From: Thermoanaerobaculum sp.
GTDB taxonomy: Bacteria; Acidobacteriota; Thermoanaerobaculia; Multivoradales; UBA5704
Direction: 5' to 3'
DNA: 64,000 nucleotides
Assembly (NCBI GenBank): GCA_021154885.1
Contig: JAJKHS010000132.1
Coordinates: 1 to 64,000, forward strand
Shown here: piece after piece, positions 36,001 to 42,859 of the stretch
Numbering within the stretch: position 1 is the first letter of the stretch
Layout of the letters: every line of letters starts with the position of its first letter
Notes under the pieces: generated by a model
What the model was told of the DNA's origin: nothing
Seen by the model: only the letters and a program-made list of their open reading frames with translations
Database searches by the model: none
Position numbers and translations under genes: made by a program

Positions 36001-37206
36001 GTCGACTTTCAGGCGCAGGAAGGTGTCGGTGCCCTGGCGGTCATCCTTGAGATAGGTTGCGATGCGGAAATCGGCGGTGGCCGCATTGGGCGGGCTGGGG
36101 TTGTTCGGGGCCAGGCGTTTCAGGATGTCCGCCTTGTGGTCCGTCTTCCAGTCGAATGGCAACACGTCTCCCGTGAAGAACAGGGAGCCTCGGGGATCCG
36201 AGGTGTCGGTGGGGAAGCGGAGGTTGTAGGCGGCGTTGAACGCGTCGAAGGTGTCGTCGGTGTTGGGGTCCCACCCGGTGCAGACGCCGCCCTCGGCCGA
36301 GTCGTTGGCGAAGTTCGGTTTGAAGTAGGTGAGCTCAGGGTTGCTCCGATTGAGGGTATTGGTGGCGTTATCGCCGCCGTCGTCCCAGGACAGGAAGTCG
36401 CCGAGGGAGTGGAAGGTGACCGTCTTCGGTGAGCCCCCGAGCACCGTCGACTGGGTGGCGTTGCCGACCGTGCAGGGGTTCTTGATGCAGGTCCAGATGG
36501 CCACGCTGACGTTCAGGTCCGAGCCGTAGGTCCCCAAGACCGGCGTATAGCGGACCCGGTAGATGGTGCCGGCCAGCGACTTGATGAAGAACTCGACGAA
36601 GTTGGCGGCGGCGAACGTCAGGCCACCCTTGGAAAGGCGCTGCACGCGGGCGGCCTCCCAGGGGACGCTGAGGCGCGCCGGGTTGTTGAACGAGCAGCCG
36701 ACCAGAAAGTCGCCGTTGCCGCTGTTGGTGCAGCTCCAGATGTTGCCGAAGACGTCCACGCCCCCCGCCACCGGGTACTTCTCCCCCCCGCCGAGCGAAA
36801 GGCCGTCGGCGGCAGCCTGGTAGAGCCAGTGTTTGGAGCTCACCACCAGCGTGTCCTGGTTGTAGGTGGCGAAACCCAGGTGGGCCTTGGGGAAGGCGGG
36901 ATCGATCAGCGTCTCGTAGAGGGCGGCCTTCGCCTGATAGAACTTGGACTTCGAATCGTCCGCCTGGAAGGGCACGTAGCAGTCGCCGGTGGTGCAGCTC
37001 GTGTCGGGTGCCGCGCTCGGCGGCGCCCAGTTCATGGACCCCGACGTGTCGAGGAGGATGAACAGGTAGGGATCGCCGACCCCCGTGCGCAGCAGGTCGC
37101 GGTCGTCGCCGTGCACCGTGCCGGCGCCCACCAGGCCGAGCAGGGCGGCGGCGGCGAATGCGCGGACGGCTTGCGTCCGGTCGAAGCAGCGGGGTCTGGT
37201 CGACAT
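33055..37206 (-). CDS. pilY1: PilY1-like type IV pilus tip/biogenesis protein
   Basis: 1383 aa with signal peptide 1-~33. An N-terminal von Willebrand A domain carries the MIDAS motif DTSGSMN (residues 53-59) and VTDGDETCGG; Cys pairs there suggest disulfides. The C-terminal ~700 residues form the PilY1 beta-propeller (RKLLLVGADDGQLHAFDAGV, VFSYIPRTAMPIV, FVAIFGGGMD) with a calcium loop DVDLDGILD near residue 1070. PilY1 promotes pilus extension and can act as an adhesin or mechanosensor. Last of the minor-pilin block; the tail overlaps the next gene. Confidence 0.92.
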   Translation of the reverse strand: MSTRPRCFDRTQAVRAFAAAALLGLVGAGTVHGDDRDLLRTGVGDPYLFILLDTSGSMNWAPPSAAPDTSCTTGDCYVPFQADDSKSKFYQAKAALYETLIDPAFPKAHLGFATYNQDTLVVSSKHWLYQAAADGLSLGGGEKYPVAGGVDVFGNIWSCTNSGNGDFLVGCSFNNPARLSVPWEAARVQRLSKGGLTFAAANFVEFFIKSLAGTIYRVRYTPVLGTYGSDLNVSVAIWTCIKNPCTVGNATQSTVLGGSPKTVTFHSLGDFLSWDDGGDNATNTLNRSNPELTYFKPNFANDSAEGGVCTGWDPNTDDTFDAFNAAYNLRFPTDTSDPRGSLFFTGDVLPFDWKTDHKADILKRLAPNNPSPPNAATADFRIATYLKDDRQGTDTFLRLKVDAQRPLIAGGATPIGNSFESFREWYVQWADRARDSAQTDYDTSFECRNKYLLIVTDGDETCGGFNGPNGQPNDPCAVANQLRAMSAANPNLKVTVFVVAFGVQAAQGNKLSCIAAADHTFYPQTKDELIQDLKTAFGLILEDQRAFASAAVPSVQAEVADRIFLSSFRPIKSTTVTPNPDSFVWDGHLDAYLKPLPLANGKPDTSKACPAPGSPNRSSCHLWDAGAVMLGQAPNGSDIASPPDQPTLKLGLAVDQRRVFYPKANGGSGIPSTLRLFYPPTVPNTGILNDTGDWQDLWRGFKLADPVTAANATTIVNTVDNVIKGTLRIKTATVHPSDGSTLNIRYVLGDIFHADPVLVDRPNDFFGFAADTSQSTDCKNDSGYRCFSRVQRHRRKLLLVGADDGQLHAFDAGVWEASTKTFSDGTGTEVFSYIPRTAMPIVRDQMVPPGPPHQIFGVDSTPRLKDVFIDPSHNGTPDPTQREWRTVAIGGFRDGGSIDGGTTSVTGFVSGYYALDITQPDQLDPNVPVDDRVPIDDRVVPSCISLTNQAVSNCGTLPFPSVLWEFTDSLNGSRLDEELAADGTTPAPNGFPDLGQTWSVPTIGRIRVKVGSDTVEKFVAIFGGGMDVPNKSNPKSGTWLYMVDVETGQTLYKRALEGAVPSDVAALDVDLDGILDTLYIGTTKGFLYKVDLKTLVSLDTVTLAKTRFIPALAAGVDVQRITDDAWKPFKIFDTGGKPIYLAPTAFFVSRLDKFALAFGTGDREALLNEDGVEGRFYLIVDDGFTAATSGLPKHDSDYQQIQPGDNQAADGTDFVLHPATNMQPGWFVKLPANEKVITQAFGLSGIVIFSSFTPDSAPCANGGSSHIFVVFANNGNAVMSTIAASGSVPAGTPIRFRTVNSFVTNPYVEQGQTKNSPAGSGSVNSEDLDAEQKAILNTLKKFFPKGTKFANYWISVSGVRSDTGYERYATIPVGIVERNWKEQ

Positions 37207-37234
37207 AGGCCTCTCCAGGGAGTGGTGAAAAGTT

Positions 37235-37798
37235 TTAGAACTTGACCTGCTGCAGCGCCGCCGGATCGGTGGGCAGGGACTCGACCGGCGGGGTCGGCCA
37301 TGGCTGGAACTCGTACATCGCGCTCAGGCTCTTCTGCCCCAGCAGCGTCACCTGCGCCGGGTCGGTGGGCGGATCGCCATTGCCCTTCCAGCCGATACGC
37401 TGCGCGTTGGCGGTGACCGCGTGATTGACCTTCCAGAACTTCGGCACGCCGTCCTCGTTGGCCGGGCACCAGTCGCAGCGCACCGTGAGGATGGGCACGA
37501 ACGAGGAGATCGTCACCTTGTCGGCGATGCTGTAGCCGCCCACCGTGGTCTTGTTGAGGATCACCGTCAGACCGTTGTAGCGGCCGCTGGTCAGCGCCTC
37601 GGCCGCGGCCACCCCGAGCCCGGAGTCGGCGGCGTAGAACGTGCGGTTGATCGTCTTCTCGTTGGCGCCGACCTGGACCTCGGTCTGGGTCACCATGGCG
37701 AGAGCCAGCGCCAGGATCGTCAGCACCACCAGGGCGAGCAGCGTGACGATATAGGCGCTGCCCTCTTCGCTGTGCCGGGGAGAGCGGTTGGCGGTCAT
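37235..37798 (-). CDS. pilX: PilX-type minor pilin-assembly protein
   Basis: 187 aa. The short N-terminus SEEGSAYIVTLLALVVLTIL, with the helix continuing ALALAMVTQTEV, matches the PilX N-terminal domain, in which Glu follows the basic leader. Further along is NRTFYAADSGLGVAAAEALT, a PilX signature. A Cys pair (CDWC) occurs near residue 110. It is co-assembled with PilV/PilW at the pilus tip. The start overlaps the pilW stop by 4 nt. Confidence 0.85.
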   Translation of the reverse strand: MTANRSPRHSEEGSAYIVTLLALVVLTILALALAMVTQTEVQVGANEKTINRTFYAADSGLGVAAAEALTSGRYNGLTVILNKTTVGGYSIADKVTISSFVPILTVRCDWCPANEDGVPKFWKVNHAVTANAQRIGWKGNGDPPTDPAQVTLLGQKSLSAMYEFQPWPTPPVESLPTDPAALQQVKF

Positions 37799-39021
37799 CC
37801 GAGGTTCCTCAAGTCGATTACGGTGCGCAGGATTCGCCGCCGGTACTGCAGCTCGTTGTCGCCGTTGAAAGGCGAGTCGACGGGGTAGGTGTGGTCCTCT
37901 ACGCGCTCCAGCAGCGGAGCCACGTAGCTGTGATCACGCCGGTCCGTGCGGGCGAGGGTGCTCAGCCGGATGTAGCGCAGATCGCCGGCCGGCTGGGCCG
38001 GGGCCTTCTCGCCGTTGTACATCCAGTCGTCGCCCTCGCCGTCCGACGTTTCGGCGAGGGCGCCGTTGACCTCGTCGGCGGTGAGCTTGTTGTCGAAACC
38101 GAGGGTCACCTGGAGGTCCAGGATGTTGTCCGCGATGTCCAGTTGCAGGTTGCCGGCGTCGTCGCCCCAGGGCACGTTGCTCCCCGGGTAGACCCGGGCC
38201 CGCGCCAGCTTAGGCGTCAGGTCGGAGGTCTTGACTCCCGGCACCGAGAACACCCGGCGGACGTAGAACCGGTGCTCTTCGAGGATCCCCACGTAGGCGG
38301 CCTTGGTGAGGTCCGGGGGGAAGATCCCGGGCCCCGCCGAGGAGAAGACCTTGTAGGAATCCGTCCTGGTCCCGCCCGAGATGTTGAACTTCACCGTGAC
38401 CTGGGTCGCCGTGCTCGTCGAGCCCGGGTCGAGCTCGACCACCGCCCAGACGTCCGCGCTGCGGGGGCTCACCAGCAGGAGGGCCTCGGGGCGCTTCTTG
38501 GCGATGGCGTCGCTGAGCGCCGTCAGGTCCTGGGGGATGCTGGTGGGGGTGACGTTGGAGATCAGGATCGTGCCGCCGGTCGGCGCTCCGGCCGGAGAGA
38601 GCGTGAACGCCGCCGGGTCGGCGGTGTTGATCTGATAGATGGGTGACGAGAAGACGCCGCGGACCGTCAGGACGTCCGTGTCGGGGACGATCTCCGGCGT
38701 GTCGGTCTTGCCCGCGCCCCCGATGTAGGTGGGCTCTTTCACGTTGTCGCTCACGGCCACCGCGAAGCCGTCGGGCAGGTTGCTGAGCGGCAGCCCGCCG
38801 CGCCCCGCCATGCGGATCATCGCGATGGCGTCGGTCTGCGCCACGCGCAGCGATTGCTGCATGTCGGAGACGTTGGTCTGCGCGCGGGCGAGCTTGTTGC
38901 TGAAGTCGAACAGGGCCAGCACACCCAGCAGGATGATCACCGTGACGAACAGCGACACGGTGACCTCGACGAGGGTGAAGCCCCGCTGCCTCAGGCTGCC
39001 GTTGGGAAAGGTTTCAGACAT
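37795..39021 (-). CDS. pilW: PilW-type minor pilin
   Basis: 408 aa. The class III/IVa prepilin signal QRGFTLVEVTVSLFVTVIIL is cleaved by PilD before Phe, with Glu at +5. It then has RAQTNVSDMQQSLRVAQTDA and IRMAGRGGLP, typical of PilW, and a long beta-rich C-terminal head. It lies in the order fimT-pilV-pilW-pilX-pilY1 used in Pseudomonas-type minor pilin operons, which supports the name. Confidence 0.88.
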   Translation of the reverse strand: MSETFPNGSLRQRGFTLVEVTVSLFVTVIILLGVLALFDFSNKLARAQTNVSDMQQSLRVAQTDAIAMIRMAGRGGLPLSNLPDGFAVAVSDNVKEPTYIGGAGKTDTPEIVPDTDVLTVRGVFSSPIYQINTADPAAFTLSPAGAPTGGTILISNVTPTSIPQDLTALSDAIAKKRPEALLLVSPRSADVWAVVELDPGSTSTATQVTVKFNISGGTRTDSYKVFSSAGPGIFPPDLTKAAYVGILEEHRFYVRRVFSVPGVKTSDLTPKLARARVYPGSNVPWGDDAGNLQLDIADNILDLQVTLGFDNKLTADEVNGALAETSDGEGDDWMYNGEKAPAQPAGDLRYIRLSTLARTDRRDHSYVAPLLERVEDHTYPVDSPFNGDNELQYRRRILRTVIDLRNLG

Positions 39022-39036
39022 GTCGGCGGCTCCAGC

Positions 39037-39579
39037 TCAGAAGGGCTTGACGATGCGCAGGGTGATCCCCTGGCCGCTGCCCAGGATCCCGCCCAGCTTG
39101 GCGTTGTTCATCACCACCGTGACCTCTTTGAGTTGGACGAAGGTCGGCTGGGTATTGCCCGGCAGCGGGGTGTTGAGGTCGCTGACGCTGTACTGGCGCA
39201 CCTGCGTGGTGCGAGTCCAGAGGACGACGCCCTTGTCCGTGGGCGTTCCCGGCCACCACCCTTCGTCGGCGTCCCCGGTCTTCTTGACGTCCCCCTGGGT
39301 GAAGGAGTCGGTGGTCACGCCGACGTCGGCCGCCGCCGGGACGGTCAGCCGAGTGTTGATGAACGGCAGCCCCAGCATCTCCTCGAGCTGGGTGCGGCTG
39401 CCGTTGGTCGCCTGGGTGGCGTCGTTGCCGTTGATGTTGTCGGTGATCGCGCGCGAGAACAGCGGGATCAACCCGAGGGCGATGATCAGCAGGATGGCGG
39501 CGGCGATGAGGGCCTCGATCAGCGAGAAGCCCGCCGCCGCAACGTGGGGCGGTCGCCCGCCGGATCTCGTCAATTCCAT
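39037..39579 (-). CDS. pilV: PilV-type minor pilin
   Basis: 180 aa from the ATG at 39579, inside the last codons of fimT (10-nt overlap). Prepilin signal AAGFSLIEALIAAAILLIIA, then NGNDATQATNGSRTQLEEML, as in PilV proteins. A long leader (about 18 residues) precedes the Gly cleavage site. A beta-rich head follows. It is translationally coupled to fimT. Confidence 0.85.
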   Translation of the reverse strand: MELTRSGGRPPHVAAAGFSLIEALIAAAILLIIALGLIPLFSRAITDNINGNDATQATNGSRTQLEEMLGLPFINTRLTVPAAADVGVTTDSFTQGDVKKTGDADEGWWPGTPTDKGVVLWTRTTQVRQYSVSDLNTPLPGNTQPTFVQLKEVTVVMNNAKLGGILGSGQGITLRIVKPF

Positions 39580-40199
39580 TTCCAGGCCTCCCCGCCGTCG
39601 CCCGAGGCGTACCAGTCCGCGCGGATCGTGGCATCCTTGCAGTCGCGGCATTTGTGGACCTCGATGCGCGCCGTCGCCGCGGGCTCCACCCGGACCTCCA
39701 GAAAGTTCTGCGTCTGGTCGCCGAAGCGGAAGGCTCCCGGGTCGATCACCGAGCCGTCGTGCTTGAAGATGGCGATGTGCGGCAGGCCCGCGCCCGCCGG
39801 ATCGACGGAGAGCCCCTCCACCGAGTCCTTGTCCGTGACGTCGGGGGGAGCCAGGAAGGTGATTCCGGTGGGCAGCTCCAGGGTGCCGATGATCGACTCG
39901 CCCGCGGACAACCGGCCATCGGAGTTGGCGTCCGAGAAGGCCTCCACCCGGCCGGGCTGGCCGCCGGCCGGCAGCACGACGTGGACGACCGCCTGGGCCG
40001 AGAACCTGACGGCATCCAGCCGCGCCTGCCGCATGAGGGTCGCCGTCTCCTGCGCAATCCCCCGCAGCTTGGCCTGGCGCATCGCGGTGAACAGCGACGG
40101 CATCCCCAGCAGCATGAGGATCATCAGGAGCGCCAGCACCACGAGCATCTCGATCAGGGTGAAGCCGCGGCGGCCGCGGCCCGTCTCTGGGATTTTCAT
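39570..40199 (-). CDS. fimT: FimT/GspH-type minor pseudopilin with EF-hand-like loop
   Basis: 209 aa. Prepilin signal RGRRGFTLIEMLVVLALLMI; the following MRQAKLRGIAQETATLMRQA is typical for GspH/FimT. An embedded DANSDGRLSAGE (near residue 100) matches the 12-residue EF-hand calcium loop at positions 1, 3, 5 and 12. Two Cys pairs occur near the end (KCRDCKD). The ATG at 40199 has no Shine-Dalgarno and lies about 5 nt from the start predicted for the sigma-54 promoter at 40215-40230, so the message may be nearly leaderless. Confidence 0.85.
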   Translation of the reverse strand: MKIPETGRGRRGFTLIEMLVVLALLMILMLLGMPSLFTAMRQAKLRGIAQETATLMRQARLDAVRFSAQAVVHVVLPAGGQPGRVEAFSDANSDGRLSAGESIIGTLELPTGITFLAPPDVTDKDSVEGLSVDPAGAGLPHIAIFKHDGSVIDPGAFRFGDQTQNFLEVRVEPAATARIEVHKCRDCKDATIRADWYASGDGGEAWKWN

Positions 40200-40214
40200 C
40201 GCGGCCCGGGCTAG

Positions 40215-40230
40215 AGCAAGCGCAGTGCCA
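40215..40230 (-). promoter_or_regulatory. Sigma-54 promoter of the fimT-pilVWX-pilY1 operon
   Basis: Minus strand TGGCACTGCGCTTGCT: the -24 GG and -12 GC are separated by exactly 10 nt. It matches TGGCAC-N5-TTGCT fully. It lies in the gap between the kinase stop and fimT. A start point near 40204 is predicted. Confidence 0.75.
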
Positions 40231-40313
40231 TGCCCCACAGGCCTCAGGAGAGCAGAGGTATCTACTGATTCTTCAGTGACTTGCGTGAATTTCCTGGCCG
40301 TCGCGGCCGGCGC

Positions 40314-42053
40314 TCAGGGAGCAGGCGCTTCGCTACCCATCGTAACGATCGTGTCGCGCGGGAAGGAGAGGAGGGCCAGCGTGCCGCCCCCCGGCCGGTC
40401 CTCCAGACGGAGGCGGCCGCCGTGGAGCACCACGATGCGGTGCGCCAGGGCGAGCCCGAGCCCCACGCCGCCCGGGCGGCCGGTGGCGAAGGGGTGGAAC
40501 AGGCGCTCCCGGATCGCCGCCGGCAGCCCGGGTCCACGGTCGGCGACGGCCACCTCAACCCCCTCGGGCTGGAGGGCGACGGCGACCTCCACCGGCCCCG
40601 CCCGTCCCACCTCCCGCTCGGCCTGCGCCGCGTTGTGCAGCAGGTTGCGCACCGCCCGCTCGAGGAGCTGCGGGTCGCCCCGCAGCACGGGGTCGCCGGC
40701 CGGGTCGCCGCGCACCTGCACCTCGACGCCGGCGAGGGCCGGGTCGGCGGCGGCGCGCAGGAGGAGACGGGTGAGCGAGAGCTCGGCGGTGCGGGCGGTG
40801 CCCGGCCGCGCAAAGGAGAGGAAGTCCTCCAGCACCCGTTCGAGGTGGTCGGCCTCGCGCCGGATCTCCGACAGGAAGTCGGCGATCGAGTCCTCGTCCG
40901 GCCGCCGCTCGATGAGAGTGAGGTAGCCGCGCAGGGTCGCCAGGCTGTTGCGCAGCTCGTGCGCCACGCCGCCCGCCATCTCCCCCAGCCGCGCCAGGCT
41001 CTCGGCGAGGCGCCCCTCCCCCTGCCGCCGCTGCACCTCGGTGAGGTCGGCGAAGAGGACCAGATGCCCCCGCACCTCGCCGTCGTCGCGGCGCAGGGGG
41101 TGGACGGTGAGGCCGACGGTGAGGGTCTCCCTGCCGTGGCGCACGCTGTGCTCCTGGCGCTGGGGCGAACTCCCCGCCGCCACGGCCGCCGCCAGCACCT
41201 CGAGCAGCTCGGGCTGGCCCGCCAGCACGCGGGCGAGCGGCAGGCCGGGCGCGGGCAGCTCGGCGTCCAGCAGCGCGGCGCCCACGGCGTTCAGCGCCAG
41301 CACGCGCCCGTCGCGGTCGAGGAGCAGCAGACCGCTCTGCAGGCTGGCCGACAGCGTCCGCTCGAGGGCCGCGATGTCGTCCTCGGTGTCTTCGGCAGCG
41401 GCTCCCCGGTCCGCGCTCAGGGCGGCGAGGGCGCGCTCGAAGGTGGCGAGGATGAGCTCCACCTCGTCACCCTCCGGCTCCGGCGCCCCCACCTGGCGGG
41501 CGCGGGCGAGGAGGGTCTCCCAAGGCGCCAGGAGGTGGCGCAGGAAGAAGAGGATGAGGAGCACCAGGGCGGCATTGATCGCGAGCACCGCGACCGAGAG
41601 CACCGAGAGCGCCCGCCGCTGGGCCGCGAGCACCGCCGCCGGCAGGTCCACCCGCACGTAGCGCCGCGCGCCGCTCCCCCCCAGCGGCGCGAAGCCGGCC
41701 ACCGAGTCCGGCAGGCTTTCGTCCGGCCCGGCGCCGAAGGGCGCCGCGCCGTGCCCCGCCGGCAGCTCGCCGGCGTCGACGAGGGCGACGGCGCTCGCGC
41801 CGGGCGCCAGGTCGCGCAGCGCGCTCGGGGCCGGCAGCTCGCCACCCGGGGCGGCGACCCGCCCGGCCACCGACCGGGCCAGCCGCACAGCCTCCTCCTG
41901 GCGCTCGCCGGCGAGCAGGGAGATGGCGTTGCGGTAGGAGAGGAGGGTGAAGGTCGAGAGGACGACGAGCAACAGCAGGGCGACGGGCAGCAGGATCAGG
42001 ACCTCGCGGCGCAGGCCCAGGCGCCACCGGCCGGTCTCCGCGCCCGCCGTCAT
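40314..42053 (-). CDS. pilS: PilS-like membrane sensor histidine kinase
   Basis: 579 aa. Two transmembrane helices (about 17-38 and 145-168) flank an extracytoplasmic region. A helical linker and PAS domain follow (~220-330, GLLLLDRDGRVLALNAVGAA), then HisKA with the phospho-His in GGVAHELRNSLATLRGYLTL and HATPase_c with the N box RNLLHNAAQAE, G1 VADRGPGLP and G2 GVGLGLALAHRI. It should phosphorylate an NtrC-type regulator, probably the one at 30988-32298. The ATG overlaps the pilD stop (ATGA). The symbol rests on context; true PilS has more N-terminal helices. Confidence 0.85.
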   Translation of the reverse strand: MTAGAETGRWRLGLRREVLILLPVALLLLVVLSTFTLLSYRNAISLLAGERQEEAVRLARSVAGRVAAPGGELPAPSALRDLAPGASAVALVDAGELPAGHGAAPFGAGPDESLPDSVAGFAPLGGSGARRYVRVDLPAAVLAAQRRALSVLSVAVLAINAALVLLILFFLRHLLAPWETLLARARQVGAPEPEGDEVELILATFERALAALSADRGAAAEDTEDDIAALERTLSASLQSGLLLLDRDGRVLALNAVGAALLDAELPAPGLPLARVLAGQPELLEVLAAAVAAGSSPQRQEHSVRHGRETLTVGLTVHPLRRDDGEVRGHLVLFADLTEVQRRQGEGRLAESLARLGEMAGGVAHELRNSLATLRGYLTLIERRPDEDSIADFLSEIRREADHLERVLEDFLSFARPGTARTAELSLTRLLLRAAADPALAGVEVQVRGDPAGDPVLRGDPQLLERAVRNLLHNAAQAEREVGRAGPVEVAVALQPEGVEVAVADRGPGLPAAIRERLFHPFATGRPGGVGLGLALAHRIVVLHGGRLRLEDRPGGGTLALLSFPRDTIVTMGSEAPAP

Positions 42054-42847
42054 AGCAGCCGCGCGTACGCCGCGACGATCCGCTCGCCGGCGAACAGGGC
42101 GATCAGCCCGCCCATTGCGAGGAAGGTGCCGAAGGGGAGCTTCGACTTGAGGTCGCCGCCGCGCCAGGCCATCAGCGCCAGCCCCACCACCGCTCCCGAG
42201 AGAGCGCCGAAGAAGAGCGACACCAGCACCCCCTGCCAGCCCAGGAAGGCGCCGATGGCGGCCAGCATCTTGACGTCGCCGAGCCCCATCCCCTCCTCGT
42301 GACGGAGGAGATACCAGCCCGCCCAGACGGCGAGCAGGATGCCGGCGCCCACCGCCGCCCCCAGGGCGCCGCCGGCCAGCGCCCGCCAGGGGCCGGGCCC
42401 CAGGCGCGCCCAGGAGAGGAGCGGCTGGAGCAGGATGCCCAGCGCGATCCCCGGCCAGGTCAGGACGTCGGGGAGGATCATGTGGTCGAGGTCGATCAGC
42501 GCCAGCACCACCATCAGGGCGCAGAAGAGGGCGCCGGCCACCGCCTCCCAGGAGACGCCGAAGCGCAGGAAGGAGGCCAGGAAGAGCAGCCCGGTCGCCC
42601 CCTCGACCAGCGGGTAGCGCCGGGAGATGCGGGCGCCGCAGGCATGGCAGCGGCCTCGCAGCAGCAGGAAGGAGACCACGGGGACGTTGTCCCGCGCCCG
42701 GATGGCGGCCCCGCACGCGGGGCAGCGCGACCGCGGCAGCACGGTGGAGATCCCCAGCGGCAGGCGGTAGATCACCACGTTGAGATAGCTGCCGACGATC
42801 AGTCCGAGGACTGTGGCGTAGAGGCCGAGGAGGAGCTCGAGGGACAC
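42050..42847 (-). CDS. pilD: Prepilin peptidase / N-methyltransferase
   Basis: 265 aa. It cleaves prepilin leaders and methylates the new N-terminal residue. The N-terminal loop has two CxxC pairs (CPACG, CHACG) and NVVIYRLP. Catalytic Asp residues are in ALIDLDHMILPD and GMGLGDVKMLAAIG. About eight membrane helices. The start is GTG at 42847, 12 nt after the fourth YfhO-type gene. Its substrates are the prepilins encoded around it. Confidence 0.95.
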   Translation of the reverse strand: MSLELLLGLYATVLGLIVGSYLNVVIYRLPLGISTVLPRSRCPACGAAIRARDNVPVVSFLLLRGRCHACGARISRRYPLVEGATGLLFLASFLRFGVSWEAVAGALFCALMVVLALIDLDHMILPDVLTWPGIALGILLQPLLSWARLGPGPWRALAGGALGAAVGAGILLAVWAGWYLLRHEEGMGLGDVKMLAAIGAFLGWQGVLVSLFFGALSGAVVGLALMAWRGGDLKSKLPFGTFLAMGGLIALFAGERIVAAYARLL

Positions 42848-42859
42848 GGTGCGGGGATT

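Noticed and set aside
32992-36432. A 1146-codon plus-strand frame opposite pilY1
   Set aside because: It is the antisense of a well-recognised PilY1 gene and shows no domain pattern of its own.
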